The notes under the pieces are model-generated. The model searched no databases. It was not told the origin of the DNA and worked only from the letters and a program-made list of their open reading frames with translations. A DNA stretch of 64,000 bases. It comes from Sphingobacterium sp. PCS056 (GTDB lineage Bacteria; Bacteroidota; Bacteroidia; Sphingobacteriales; Sphingobacteriaceae). The stretch is taken from contig NZ_CP096883.1 of the NCBI RefSeq assembly GCF_023273895.1, positions 1,674,001 to 1,738,000 on the forward strand, given 5' to 3'. Position 1 is the first letter of the stretch. Each line of letters opens with the position of its first letter. A program made the position numbers and the translations under genes. Below, piece by piece: positions 1-10,067 of this stretch.

Positions 1-1
1 A

Positions 2-166
2 GAAGAAATATTGAATAAAATATGGGGCGAGTGTGATTATTTTATGGGTAGGAGTTTGGATGTCTTTATTTCTAGGATACGTAAAGTATTACAAAATTCG
101 ACTCAATTGAAAATTGAAACCGTGTACAAAGTTGGCTTTATCACACGATTGATCAAGCATGGATAA
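2..166 (+). CDS. Response regulator, OmpR/PhoB type, C-terminal fragment
   Basis: This is the last 54 codons of a gene that begins outside the window. The frame from base 2 to the stop at 164-166 reads as the end of a winged-helix DNA-binding domain: a helix ending in the sequence EILNKIWGE, then the recognition-helix stretch SLDVFISRIRKVL, then a beta-hairpin ending in ETVYKVGF. This order is typical of the trans_reg_C domain of OmpR/PhoB regulators, which bind DNA after phosphorylation by a sensor kinase. The receiver domain and any partner kinase lie upstream and cannot be seen. The gene ends 96 bases before a lipoprotein gene on the same strand, so it could regulate the adjoining glycan locus, but that is only positional inference. 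Confidence 0.85.
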   Translation, partial: EEILNKIWGECDYFMGRSLDVFISRIRKVLQNSTQLKIETVYKVGFITRLIKHG

Positions 167-262
167 AAAAAATCGTTGTTAACAATTGATTAACAAGTTT
201 TTGAAATAGGCTTTTCTATATTAGACTACTAATCCGTTTTAGTATATCTAATAAAGCCTATT

Positions 263-838
263 ATGAACAAACTAACCAAATCTAGGCGATTGTTGCTTCT
301 TGTTAGCATACTGTTGTCTTTTAGTGCTTGCCAGAAAACTGAGGTCAAGAGCTATGAATTATTACCTGCGGAAAATGAACCAGAAATGGATATTACCATT
401 TATGGTAAATTGACTGTTAACCATGAAAATAGTAATGGTGTGACTGCAGGTGAAGGTTCTCCAAAAGTTGTCGATGATGACTATTCAACCAAATTTTTAA
501 TTAATCCCTATGTAAATGATCTATTTCTACAATTAACTTTCCCTGGTGGGATTGCGGTCACTTCTTATGTATTAGCTTCTGCAAATGATGCTTCAGGAAG
601 AGATCCGAAAGATTGGGACCTCGTTGCTTCCAATGATGGCGAAAATTGGACAACATTGGAGAGCAAAACAGGATATGCTTTTCCCGATCGTAATTTTAAA
701 GTTCGCTTTGACATCTCTAATACAACAAAATATAAGTTTTACAAACTGAATATTAAGGCTATTGCAGGTGGAACAGGCTTGTTTCAATTGGCCGAGTGGC
801 GGTTGATCTCCGATCCTCAAAAAAGTGCTAATCAATAA
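263..838 (+). CDS. Discoidin (F5/8 type C)-like lipoprotein
   Basis: This 191-residue protein begins with a lipoprotein signal peptide: a basic start, a run of Leu/Val/Ser, and a lipobox ending FSAC with the lipidated Cys at about residue 23. The rest looks like a single F5/8 type C (discoidin) fold: a segment on a deviating D-D-x-Y-x-T-K motif (about 70-78), PKDWDLVASNDGENW (about 116-130, the classic strand pair of this fold) and a closing AEWRLI near the C terminus. Such domains usually bind carbohydrate. It is the first gene of a run leading into SusC (12-base gap), SusD and GH92, so a cell-surface glycan-binding role is likely. The locus order is unusual because accessory binding proteins normally follow SusD. 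Confidence 0.75.
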   Translation: MNKLTKSRRLLLLVSILLSFSACQKTEVKSYELLPAENEPEMDITIYGKLTVNHENSNGVTAGEGSPKVVDDDYSTKFLINPYVNDLFLQLTFPGGIAVTSYVLASANDASGRDPKDWDLVASNDGENWTTLESKTGYAFPDRNFKVRFDISNTTKYKFYKLNIKAIAGGTGLFQLAEWRLISDPQKSANQ

Positions 839-850
839 TTAACCTACCAG

Positions 851-3800
851 ATGATGAAAAAAATAATCGGAACAATAATCGTTCTTGTCGCTTTTTGCAA
901 TAGTTTTTGGGGCAATGAAGCTGTTGCGCAACAGGCAGGACAAGTTCTCGTAAAAGGAGTTGTGCGTGATGAGATGAATGTAAATCTTTCAGGAGTAACT
1001 GTCACCAATTTAATGACGAAAACTTCTGCAGCAACAAAAGAAAATGGGCAATTCGAGATCCTTGCCAGCCGAGGAGATTCCTTGACCGTCACCAATGTGG
1101 GATATGAACCTTATCGTGTTGCAATCAATAATGCCATCAATTTAAATATTATTTTGAAAGCCATAAATAACGGTATTAATGAAGTCGTAGTTGTAGGTTA
1201 TGGGCAGCAAAAGAAAATTTCTGTTGTGGGAGCCCAATCCAGTGTGAATGTTGAAGACCTGAAATTGCCGGTAGCCAATCTGAGTACCATGCTGGCAGGA
1301 CGTATCTCCGGACTTGTTGGAGTACAGCGTTCTGGACTCCCTGGTGCAGACGGTGCCGATCTCTGGATCCGCGGTATTTCAAGTATGTCGGGAAATACAG
1401 GACCCTTGGTCGTCGTCGATGGAGTGCAGGGGCGTGATATCAATGGCCTAGATCCAGAGGATATCTCCTCGTTGACGATCCTGAAAGATGCATCAGCGAC
1501 AGCGGTGTATGGTGTGGCGGGTGCCAATGGTGTGATCTTAATCAGTACCAAAAAAGGTATAACAGGCAAACCTGCTTTAATGTTTAATTACAATCAGGGC
1601 TTTACATCATTTACAAAAAGACCCGAACTGACGGACGGAGTGACGTATATGCTCTTGCGCAATGAAGCTCGAATAGCGACGGGTATGCAAAAAGAATATT
1701 CCAATAATTATATCAACAATACTATTCTTGGCAATGATCCTTACCTATATCCCAATGTCAATTGGATGGATCAGCTCTTTAAAAATTCGGCAAGCAACCG
1801 TCGCGCAAATTTTAGTGCTCGAGGTGGATCTGAATTTGCAAGTTATTATGTGTCTGGAGCGTATTATGATGAGTCAAGTTTGCTCAGGACAGATGATCTG
1901 CAAAAATATGATGCTACCACACGATACAAGCGGTATAATTTCACTTCGAATATCTCCATGAACTGGACATCAACAACCAAATTCGAATTGGGGACGCAAG
2001 GTAATATCGGTAACATCAATTATCCAGGAGTGAGGCCGGAAGAAGCTTTTGGCAATGTGATGCAAACAAATCCAGTGTTGTATCCTGCTATGTATCCGGG
2101 AAATTTTGTTCCTGGAGTGAGTTCAGCCGGAGCACAACCTAATCCGTATGGACAAATAACACAAACGGGTTACCAAAATATATTCAGTAATCAAATCATG
2201 ACAAATGCTCGATTGACACAAGATCTTTCATTTTGGTTAAAAGGATTGAATTTTTCAGCATTATATTCCTTCGATATCTGGAATGAGCATACCATCAATC
2301 GAACCCGAAATCGGAGTACTTATTTGATCAATCGCTTATTCCCATACGATGATCAGGGAAATCCAATCTTGAATATTATTTCCCAAGGGGCAGATGATCT
2401 CGCATTTTCAAAATCGAATAATTCCAATAGACAATTTTATACCGAAGCGGCATTGAATTATAATACCGTGATTGCAGAGAAACATCAGCTATCGGCGATG
2501 TTATTATATAACCAACGGGAGATCGTGGAAGCCTTTGCAGATAATGTGACATCGTCGCTACCTTTTCGTAATATGGGTACGGCAGGTCGTGTGACCTACT
2601 CCTATGACGATAAGTATTTTATTGAAGGTAATTTTGGTTACAATGGCTCGGAAAATTTTGCTCCAGGGATGAAGTTTGGATTTTTCCCTTCATTTGGTGT
2701 CGGTTGGGTAGTTTCCAATGAGAAATTTTTTGAACCGGTAAAAAATGGGATTAACTTTTTGAAATTGCGCTATTCTGACGGTAAAGTTGGAGATGGTAGT
2801 AATGGCGGAACCCGTCGCTTCGGTTACCTGACTTTAGTGAATACCGGTGCCGGCGGATATACTTTTGGTAACGGTACCAATAATACGGGCTATGGTGGAA
2901 CTGCGATTTCAGATTATGGTACTAATGTGCAATGGGCTGAGTCCCATAAACAAAATCTAGGTCTTGAAATCAAAACATTGAAAAGTAAATTATCATTAAC
3001 AGTTGATTTTTTTAAAGAAAAAAGAACAGGTGTATTTTTACAGAGAGCTTCACTTCCTGACTATGTCGGATTGACCAATAATCCTTGGGCAAATTTAGGT
3101 ATTATTGAAAACAAGGGTATAGACGGAACTCTTGAGTTGGCTCCTTTTCCGGTTGGAAATGTCCATGTAGACATGCGTGCTACTTTTACTTATAACAAAG
3201 ATAAGATCATTGAGAATGACCAACCTAAACAGCCATTTCCTTATATGGAAAGAAGGGGCAACAATGTGTTGGGGATCTATGGATATCAGGCCGATGGTTT
3301 GTTTCAATCGCTAGAAGAGATCCAAAATCATGCTGATCAAAGTGCTTTGGGAGCACAGCGTGTCGGTGATATTCGGTACAAAGATCTAAATGGTGACGGA
3401 CTGGTAGATGCCAATGATGTTAGCTGGATAGGACATGGTGATGTGCCTAATGCTGTCTTTGGTTTTGGTGTCAATGTTTCCTATAAACAGTTTTATGTTG
3501 GCGCATTTTTTCAAGGTACTTCGGGGGCTGAGCGCCTTATTGGTGGAGATGGTATTATACCTTTCAATAACAGCACTGGAGCGGAGAGAAGTAATCTCTA
3601 TACCATTGCTGAAGATCGCTGGACCGAAGAAAATCCTTTAGAAAACCCCTTTTATCCACGTTTGGCTTATGGTAATGCTGCAAACAAGAACAATTCTGCT
3701 GCTTCTACTTGGTGGGTGAAAGATGTGGATTTTCTACGTTTAAAAACAATGGATATCGGCTATAATTTTAAAAAGGACTTTTTGCAGAAGATAAACATGA

Positions 3801-3943
3801 AAAATGCACGCATCTATATACAAGGCGTAAATCTACTTTATTGGAGTAAATTTAAACTCTGGGATCCTGAATTGAATACAGGAAATGGAACTCGCTATCC
3901 AAATGTGCGGACCATATCAATGGGCGTACAGGCCACATTTTAA
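851..3943 (+). CDS. SusC-family TonB-dependent outer membrane transporter (locus 1)
   Basis: The 1030-residue protein is a SusC/RagA-type transporter that moves bound substrate across the outer membrane using TonB energy. A signal peptide runs to about residue 26 (ending AVAQ). It is followed by a carboxypeptidase-regulatory-like domain (about 30-105), a TonB-box-like EVVVVGYG, and a plug domain with the family motif ILKDASATAVYG near residue 210. The remainder is beta-barrel sequence rich in aromatic-Gly turns, ending in Phe (QATF), as expected for outer-membrane barrels. A second Met (codon 2) could equally be the start. Its SusD partner starts 17 bases downstream. Association with a GH92 enzyme suggests mannose-rich glycan or N-glycan fragments as substrate; this is inference. 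Confidence 0.93.
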   Translation: MMKKIIGTIIVLVAFCNSFWGNEAVAQQAGQVLVKGVVRDEMNVNLSGVTVTNLMTKTSAATKENGQFEILASRGDSLTVTNVGYEPYRVAINNAINLNIILKAINNGINEVVVVGYGQQKKISVVGAQSSVNVEDLKLPVANLSTMLAGRISGLVGVQRSGLPGADGADLWIRGISSMSGNTGPLVVVDGVQGRDINGLDPEDISSLTILKDASATAVYGVAGANGVILISTKKGITGKPALMFNYNQGFTSFTKRPELTDGVTYMLLRNEARIATGMQKEYSNNYINNTILGNDPYLYPNVNWMDQLFKNSASNRRANFSARGGSEFASYYVSGAYYDESSLLRTDDLQKYDATTRYKRYNFTSNISMNWTSTTKFELGTQGNIGNINYPGVRPEEAFGNVMQTNPVLYPAMYPGNFVPGVSSAGAQPNPYGQITQTGYQNIFSNQIMTNARLTQDLSFWLKGLNFSALYSFDIWNEHTINRTRNRSTYLINRLFPYDDQGNPILNIISQGADDLAFSKSNNSNRQFYTEAALNYNTVIAEKHQLSAMLLYNQREIVEAFADNVTSSLPFRNMGTAGRVTYSYDDKYFIEGNFGYNGSENFAPGMKFGFFPSFGVGWVVSNEKFFEPVKNGINFLKLRYSDGKVGDGSNGGTRRFGYLTLVNTGAGGYTFGNGTNNTGYGGTAISDYGTNVQWAESHKQNLGLEIKTLKSKLSLTVDFFKEKRTGVFLQRASLPDYVGLTNNPWANLGIIENKGIDGTLELAPFPVGNVHVDMRATFTYNKDKIIENDQPKQPFPYMERRGNNVLGIYGYQADGLFQSLEEIQNHADQSALGAQRVGDIRYKDLNGDGLVDANDVSWIGHGDVPNAVFGFGVNVSYKQFYVGAFFQGTSGAERLIGGDGIIPFNNSTGAERSNLYTIAEDRWTEENPLENPFYPRLAYGNAANKNNSAASTWWVKDVDFLRLKTMDIGYNFKKDFLQKINMKNARIYIQGVNLLYWSKFKLWDPELNTGNGTRYPNVRTISMGVQATF

Positions 3944-3960
3944 CTTTTAATCTTACAAAA

Positions 3961-5772
3961 ATGAAAATATATAAATATAGCTGGGTGTTAATTGCAGCTT
4001 TAGCTTTGGCATCTTTCAATAGTTGTAAAAATTATTTGGATCAGGTACCTGATGATGTTATTACGGTAGAGGATATTTTTAAATCCAAAACGAATACGGA
4101 TAAGTTTCTCGCCAATATCTATAGTGTTATTCCCAATGAGTTGGTACAGCGATTTACGAATTCGGGCAATGCAGGTCCGTGGACTGCGGCTTCTGATGAA
4201 GCCAAATATACCTGGGATTTCAATTATGCCAACAATATGACTTCGAGTGTGTGGAGCAATACCGATGGTGTTGTCGCAGGATTTTGGAACAGTTACTATG
4301 AGGGTATTCGCAATGCATCTTATTTTATTCAAAATATCGATAATGCAAATCCTGTTGAGGTGACTTCAGTCATGAAATCGACTTACAAAGCTGAAGCGCG
4401 CGCACTTCGGGCACTGTATTACTATTATCTAGTGAAGACCTATGGGGCTGTGCCACTTATTGGAGAGCAAATATTGGATATCAACGCACCCTTAGAAGAT
4501 CTTAAACTAGCAAGGAGTCCCTTTGATGCCTGTATCGATTATATTGTAACCGAGCTGGATGAAGCTTACCAAGAATTACCTTTTGTACCGAGTAACAATG
4601 AATACGGTAGGATCACAAAAGGTGTCGTGAAAGCATACAAATCTGAGGCGCTGTTATTGAAAGCAAGTCCATTATATAATGGTAACGCTGATTTTGCAGC
4701 TATTAAAAATGCAGATGGAACAGCATTATACAGTGCAACTGAGGATCGACAAAAGTGGCAAGTAGCAGCAACAGCCTCTAAAGAATTTATAGATGAATTT
4801 GTACCAAACTATTATGATCTTTATCAGGAAACCAATGCAGATCCTTTTGTCGCAGCATATTTATCCTGCCGTAATGTGATGACGACAGATTGGAATCAGG
4901 AATGGATATTTGCCCGATCGAACAGTGGAAACAATACGCAGTATGATCGTACACCAAAACATGTTGGTTTTCCGTCGGCAGCTCAAGGTGGTGGTGCGCT
5001 CGGAGCAACTCAATTCATCGTCGATGCTTATTTTATGAAAAATGGATTGCCTATTTCTGATCCTAAATCAACGTATTCGGAAGAGGGATTTGCCAATTAT
5101 AAGGCACCGTATGATCCCGCAGAGCGTACCACATACAGGATGTATGTCAATCGCGAACCACGTTTTTATGTCGGGATCACTTACAGTGGAAGCTATTGGT
5201 TAAACCAAGCAAATAGTAGTGCTCCGGTTATTTCTTTGTTCAACTATAGTGGTAATTCAGGACGATCGCAAAGTACATCCGATGTAACACCGACAGGTTA
5301 TACGGTGAGAAAGAATGTGGGATCTAATGGTAATAGCAGAGGAGCGCTATTGTTAAGATTAGCAAATATATATCTGAACTATGCAGAGGCGCTTAATGAA
5401 TCTTCACCTGGACATGCAGATATCATAAAATATGTCAATCTGATTCGCAAACGTGCGGGTGTACCTGGATACGGCGAAGGAGATGTTGCGCTTCCTGTGG
5501 GGCAGGTAGCAATGCGTGAAGCTATTCGAAAGGAACGTCAGGTAGAATTAGCTTTTGAAAATGTGCGTTATTTTGATGCTCGCCGTTGGAAAATTGCTGA
5601 AAGTACGGCTACTACTGCTGTGTACGGAATGAATCTCAATGCAGACGGTAATGACTTCTTTAAACGGACCCTTATTGAAACCAGGATATTTAAAAAAAGG
5701 GATTATTTATTCCCAATTCCAAATAACGAAGTGTTGAAAAATGAAAAATTAGTACAGAATGCAGGTTGGTAA
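3961..5772 (+). CDS. SusD/RagB-family surface lipoprotein (locus 1)
   Basis: This 603-residue SusD-like protein would form the lid of the SusC barrel and bind substrate at the cell surface. It starts with a lipoprotein signal (lipobox FNSC, Cys at about residue 22) followed by NYLDQVPDD, a very common SusD opening. Helical TPR-like segments include ALRALYYYYLVKTYG (about 147-161). The C-terminal region carries RKERQVELAFENVRYFDARRW and ends in a motif of the type PIPNNEVLKNEKLVQNAGW, both hallmarks of the family. It is at the long end for SusD proteins. The start follows SusC by 17 bases, consistent with co-transcription and probably coupled expression. Confidence 0.93.
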   Translation: MKIYKYSWVLIAALALASFNSCKNYLDQVPDDVITVEDIFKSKTNTDKFLANIYSVIPNELVQRFTNSGNAGPWTAASDEAKYTWDFNYANNMTSSVWSNTDGVVAGFWNSYYEGIRNASYFIQNIDNANPVEVTSVMKSTYKAEARALRALYYYYLVKTYGAVPLIGEQILDINAPLEDLKLARSPFDACIDYIVTELDEAYQELPFVPSNNEYGRITKGVVKAYKSEALLLKASPLYNGNADFAAIKNADGTALYSATEDRQKWQVAATASKEFIDEFVPNYYDLYQETNADPFVAAYLSCRNVMTTDWNQEWIFARSNSGNNTQYDRTPKHVGFPSAAQGGGALGATQFIVDAYFMKNGLPISDPKSTYSEEGFANYKAPYDPAERTTYRMYVNREPRFYVGITYSGSYWLNQANSSAPVISLFNYSGNSGRSQSTSDVTPTGYTVRKNVGSNGNSRGALLLRLANIYLNYAEALNESSPGHADIIKYVNLIRKRAGVPGYGEGDVALPVGQVAMREAIRKERQVELAFENVRYFDARRWKIAESTATTAVYGMNLNADGNDFFKRTLIETRIFKKRDYLFPIPNNEVLKNEKLVQNAGW

Positions 5773-5790
5773 TGTTTGTTTGTAATCGAA

Positions 5791-5813
5791 TCAAGGTCCC
5801 AAAAGGGCCTTGA
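5791..5813 (+). terminator. Hairpin between susD-like gene and GH92 gene
   Basis: The arms TCAAGG-CCC and GGG-CCTTGA pair around an AAAA loop, with a single bulged T on the left arm, followed by TTTATTTATT. It looks like an intrinsic terminator or attenuator placed 18 bases after the SusD stop, so the GH92 gene may depend on read-through or its own promoter. Confidence 0.6.
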
Positions 5814-5967
5814 TTTATTTATTGCGAGTCATCTTAAATCCTTTGGTATTCATAATAACCAGAGCTTATTTAGGAGTTAACGTGAAGATGTGTAAATTTA
5901 TAAAAAACTATTTTTAAAGATTAAAGCATGACCTTTGTCTATTTTGATCGAAAAGAAAAACAACATA

Positions 5968-8256
5968 ATGAATTTAAAAAAAATTGTAGGATCGCTTTTT
6001 TTCATGTTCTCCATCTGTATAAGTGGAGCACAATCTCTTAGTCCAGTTGATTATGTCAACCCATTGATCGGTACCCAGTCCAAGTACGAATTGTCCAATG
6101 GCAATACCTACCCGGCTATTGCTATACCCTGGGGAATGAATTTTTGGACGCCTCAGACCGGTAACATGGGGGATGGTTGGGTATATACCTATACTGCCGA
6201 TAAAATTAAAGGGTTTAAACAAACCCATCAGCCGAGTCCATGGAATAATGATTATGGACAATTTTCAATCATGCCGACAACAGGTGAACCGGTCTTTGAT
6301 CAAGAGAAACGTGCAAGCTGGTTTTCGCATAAAGCAGAAATCGTGAAACCTTATTTATACAGCGTTTATTTAGCGGATTGGGATGTAACGACAGAGTTGA
6401 CGCCATCGCAACGCGGAGCGATATTTCGTTTTACATTTCCTAAGACAGCAGAAGCAAATATCGTTGTCGATGCTTTTGATAAAGGATCTTATGTAAAAAT
6501 AATTCCAGAGGAAAATAAAATTATAGGATATAATACTCGTAATAGTGGTGGTGTACCAGAAAATTTTAAAAATTATTTTGTAATCGTTTTTGATCGTGCT
6601 TTTGATTTTAAAGCTGCGGTCAAAAGTGGTGCGATCAAAAGTAATGTATTGGAATTAGAGGACAATCACGCCGGAGCCATCATCGGATTTAAAAATTTAA
6701 AAAGAGGCGAACAAGTTTTAGCTCGAGTAGCATCATCATTTATCAGTTTTGAACAGGCAGAACTCAATCTAAAAGAAGTAAATGGTAAAACATTTGATGA
6801 AATTGCAACCGCAGGAAAAGCCAAATGGAATGAGGTATTAGGACGTATTGAGGTCACAGATCCAGATATAGATCGTTTAAAAACTTTTTATTCCTGTTTA
6901 TACCGTTCGACTTTATTTCCACGTGATTTTTCTGAGATAGACCGTCAAGGCAACCGCGTGCACTATAGCCCTTATAATGGTCAGGTACTTCCTGGTGAGA
7001 TGTTTACCGACACCGGGTTTTGGGATACATTCAGAAGCTTGTTTCCTCTGTTAAATTTAGTGTATCCCGAGATGAATGATCGGATGCAAGCGGGTTTGGT
7101 AAACGCCTATAAGGAAAGTGGATTTCTACCGGAGTGGGCTTCACCAGGACATCGCGAATCGATGATCGGTAATAATTCTGCTTCAATCGTTGCTGATGCT
7201 TTTGTGACAGGGAGAAAAGGGTACGATGCCCATTTATTATGGGATGCCGTCGTGCACGGAGCACATCATGCGCATCCTAAAATTTCGGCAACCGGAAGGT
7301 TTGGTCATGAGGTCTATAATCAAATGGGTTTTATTCCCGTCGATAAAAATATCGATCAAAATGTGGCAAGAACACTGGAGTATGCATACAACGATTGGAG
7401 TATCTATCAATTTGGTAAAGCATTGGGCAAACCAGCATCTGAAATAGACATCTATGCAAAGCGTGCCATGAATTATAAAAATATTTATGATGCCGAGACA
7501 AAATTGATGCGAGGTAAAAAATCCGATGGTACTTTTATTGCACCTTTTGATCCAAGCGCTTGGTCAAAAGAATATACCGAGGGAAATGCTTGGCATTGGA
7601 GCTTTTGCGTATTTCATGATCCTCAAGGACTGATTGATCTGATGGGAGGTAAACAATCATTTAATGCGATGTTAGATACCGTATTTGTGATCCCAAGTTA
7701 TGAAGGTATGAAAAGTAGAAGCATGATTCATGAAATGCGTGAAATGCAGATCATGAATATGGGACAGTATGCGCATGGCAACCAACCGATTCAGCATATG
7801 CCTTATCTATATAATTATGCTGCTGAACCTTGGAAAGCACAATATTGGGTCCGAAAAATAATGGATAAGCTTTATCTGCCTACTCCAGATGGTTACTGCG
7901 GTGATGAGGATAATGGACAGACATCTGCATGGTACGTTTTTTCAGCGTTAGGTTTTTATCCCGTAGCACCAGGATCGGGAGAATATGTACTGGGGTCGCC
8001 ACAATTTCAATCCGTTAAGTTAAAATTGCAGAATGGGAAAGTATTGACAATTGATGCCACCAATCAAGACAAAGGAAATGTATATGTCAATCAAGTCAAG
8101 ATCAATGGAAAATCGTATACTAAAAACTTTTTTAGGTATGAGGAACTGATAAAGGGGGCGAAAATACAATTTGATATGTCTGATCAGCCCAATAAAAAAA
8201 GAGGAATAAAGGATGAAGATGCTCCTTATTCCTTTAGTAAAATAGAATTAAAGTAA
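5968..8256 (+). CDS. GH92 alpha-mannosidase, secreted
   Basis: The protein (762 residues from the ATG at 5968) is a glycoside hydrolase family 92 enzyme, a calcium-dependent exo-acting alpha-mannosidase family. The frame is open upstream to a TTG at 5935, but the ATG places a clean signal peptide (ending ISGAQ) directly at the N terminus. Family features seen: the opening VDYVNPLIGT, PGEMFTDTGFWDTFRS (mid-protein), EGNAWHWSF with the presumed acid Glu at about 538, and GDEDNGQTSAW with Asp at about 646 and 648, matching the paired catalytic-base aspartates known for the family, then GFYPVAPGSGEYVLGSP. It sits about 195 bases after SusD with a hairpin between. The signal has no obvious lipobox Cys, so a periplasmic location is likely. 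Confidence 0.93.
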   Translation: MNLKKIVGSLFFMFSICISGAQSLSPVDYVNPLIGTQSKYELSNGNTYPAIAIPWGMNFWTPQTGNMGDGWVYTYTADKIKGFKQTHQPSPWNNDYGQFSIMPTTGEPVFDQEKRASWFSHKAEIVKPYLYSVYLADWDVTTELTPSQRGAIFRFTFPKTAEANIVVDAFDKGSYVKIIPEENKIIGYNTRNSGGVPENFKNYFVIVFDRAFDFKAAVKSGAIKSNVLELEDNHAGAIIGFKNLKRGEQVLARVASSFISFEQAELNLKEVNGKTFDEIATAGKAKWNEVLGRIEVTDPDIDRLKTFYSCLYRSTLFPRDFSEIDRQGNRVHYSPYNGQVLPGEMFTDTGFWDTFRSLFPLLNLVYPEMNDRMQAGLVNAYKESGFLPEWASPGHRESMIGNNSASIVADAFVTGRKGYDAHLLWDAVVHGAHHAHPKISATGRFGHEVYNQMGFIPVDKNIDQNVARTLEYAYNDWSIYQFGKALGKPASEIDIYAKRAMNYKNIYDAETKLMRGKKSDGTFIAPFDPSAWSKEYTEGNAWHWSFCVFHDPQGLIDLMGGKQSFNAMLDTVFVIPSYEGMKSRSMIHEMREMQIMNMGQYAHGNQPIQHMPYLYNYAAEPWKAQYWVRKIMDKLYLPTPDGYCGDEDNGQTSAWYVFSALGFYPVAPGSGEYVLGSPQFQSVKLKLQNGKVLTIDATNQDKGNVYVNQVKINGKSYTKNFFRYEELIKGAKIQFDMSDQPNKKRGIKDEDAPYSFSKIELK

Positions 8257-8344
8257 TGTAATCATTGTTCATCATCTCCAGATCAAAATTGTACTAGGAG
8301 TTGGTATACTGATACACACAATGGCATCAAATGGATGGCACTGT

Positions 8345-8382
8345 AAAAATGGGGTAGGCAATTTTTTGTCTACCCCATTTTT
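8345..8382. terminator. Strong intrinsic terminator after GH92
   Basis: A 16-bp stem (one G-U pair) with left arm 8345-8360 and right arm 8367-8382 closes a short T-rich loop. The stem core is GGGGTAG/CTACCCC flanked by A and T runs, so it could work in either direction. It ends the first glycan locus. Confidence 0.85.
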
Positions 8383-8438
8383 GTGAATTTAAGGTAAAAT
8401 ATGATATATTTATCGGCAATCACGGGGGGATTTAAATA

Positions 8439-10067
8439 ATGACTAAACGCTTAGCAGTTCTTTTTTTACTTTATTTTTTTGTTTTTACGGGTATTGCCCA
8501 AGATTTGAGTGATAGTACAAGTGTCTATCGCAAATTGGAGTATGTCATGGAAAATCAAGAACTTTATGTGAAAAAGAAAGAAGATCAAATCGCCAGACTT
8601 AAAAAGGAAGCGGTCATGATCCAACATGATAAAAATTTATATCTGAACAAAAACTACGAAATATTTAAAAGTTACAAAAAATTTCAATCTGATTCGGCTC
8701 TCCATTATATCATGCTTTGCAGGAAATTGGCTTTGAACAAATCAGATTCCTTAGCAGTTGTGATTAATCTGGATCTAGCTTGGATCTATTCTTCAATAGG
8801 CCGTTATATCGAGGCAGCTCAGGTGTTGGCGCAATTGCAGTCTCAGACTTTACCTCAGGCTCTGTTACCTAAATATTATGAAATTTACAGTGCTTTTTAC
8901 AGCCATTATGGACAAAGCAATAATCATGATCAATATTATCAGGCAAGTGAACGCTATCGGGATTCCCTCCTCATGGTTCTTGATCCAACATCATCTGCAT
9001 ATAAAAGTACAATTGCCATTAAAACCCTATTTCAGGGAAAGCGAGATGAGGCGAAGGCATTATTTAAGTCCATGTGGATAGATCATGAAGAAAATTTGGA
9101 ACAAAGAGCTCTTATTGCCTATTTCATGGGATTGATCTATAAGCAAGAAAAGAATATTGTAGCTCAACGCTATTATTTTGCTCGCTCAGCGATTGCTGAT
9201 ATTGAAATTGCCAATCGAGATAATGCTTCTTTACAAGACTTGGCTTTGACTTATTATGAATTACGGGATTTTGATCATGCATTCAAATTTATTGAAAAAG
9301 CAATTGATGATGCCATGGGTTGTAATGTTCGTTATCGTATCGTTGAGGGGACCTCTTTTTATCCGATTATCAATGCCGCTTATCAGAAAAAAATTAATAC
9401 TCAAAATAAGCAATTGCAAATGATGCTCTTTGTGATTAGTTTTTTATCGGTGATTTTGATTATTGGTTTGATATTTATCTTTAGGCAAGTACAGCGATTG
9501 CGGCAGACGCGGGAGGAGCTATCGGTGACCAATAGCAATTTGCGAAAGTTGAACGATGAGATCAATCATAAAAATAGTCAACTTTCCGAATCGAATCATA
9601 TAAAAGAGGAGTATATAGCCCAATTTTTTGATCTCTGCTCCAATTATATTGACAAAATGGAAGACATCCGTAAAGCGCTTCTTAAAAAAGCAAGTGCGCA
9701 ACAGTGGGATGCGATCAAAGATCAATTGAAATCCACACAGATGGTCGAGCGGGAAGTACAGCAGCTGTATATTAATTTTGATCGTATTTTCTTAAATCTT
9801 TATCCTTCATTTGTAGTAGACTTCAATAAACTCCTCGTCCCAGAAGAGCAGATTCTACCCAAAAAAGGTGAATTTTTAAATACCGAACTTCGCATTTTTG
9901 CATTGATCCGACTTGGGATTACGGACAGTGTAAAGATTGCCAGTTTTTTACGATACTCGTTGCGCACGGTGTATAACTACCGAACCAAAGTGCGCAATAA
10001 AGCGATCGGAAATCGTGATGATTTTGAAGATTTTGTTCGCCAGATAGGCGTAATTGATCGATCTTAA
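8439..10067 (+). CDS. DUF6377-type membrane-anchored transcriptional regulator
   Basis: This 542-residue protein resembles the DUF6377 family found beside SusC/SusD genes in Bacteroidota. A signal peptide (ending GIAQ, about residue 20) leads into an all-helical TPR-like region (about 30-315). One transmembrane helix follows (about 327-348), then a coiled-coil stretch (about 350-390) and a C-terminal domain whose last 60 residues (LRIFALIRLGITDSVKIASF... SLRTVYNYRTKVRNKA) look like a LuxR-type helix-turn-helix. The layout suggests a one-component sensor that reads a periplasmic or surface signal and binds DNA from the membrane, comparable in topology to hybrid regulators but without kinase domains. 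It lies between two glycan loci and reads toward the second, which begins 208 bases later; that is the likely target. Confidence 0.75.
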   Translation: MTKRLAVLFLLYFFVFTGIAQDLSDSTSVYRKLEYVMENQELYVKKKEDQIARLKKEAVMIQHDKNLYLNKNYEIFKSYKKFQSDSALHYIMLCRKLALNKSDSLAVVINLDLAWIYSSIGRYIEAAQVLAQLQSQTLPQALLPKYYEIYSAFYSHYGQSNNHDQYYQASERYRDSLLMVLDPTSSAYKSTIAIKTLFQGKRDEAKALFKSMWIDHEENLEQRALIAYFMGLIYKQEKNIVAQRYYFARSAIADIEIANRDNASLQDLALTYYELRDFDHAFKFIEKAIDDAMGCNVRYRIVEGTSFYPIINAAYQKKINTQNKQLQMMLFVISFLSVILIIGLIFIFRQVQRLRQTREELSVTNSNLRKLNDEINHKNSQLSESNHIKEEYIAQFFDLCSNYIDKMEDIRKALLKKASAQQWDAIKDQLKSTQMVEREVQQLYINFDRIFLNLYPSFVVDFNKLLVPEEQILPKKGEFLNTELRIFALIRLGITDSVKIASFLRYSLRTVYNYRTKVRNKAIGNRDDFEDFVRQIGVIDRS

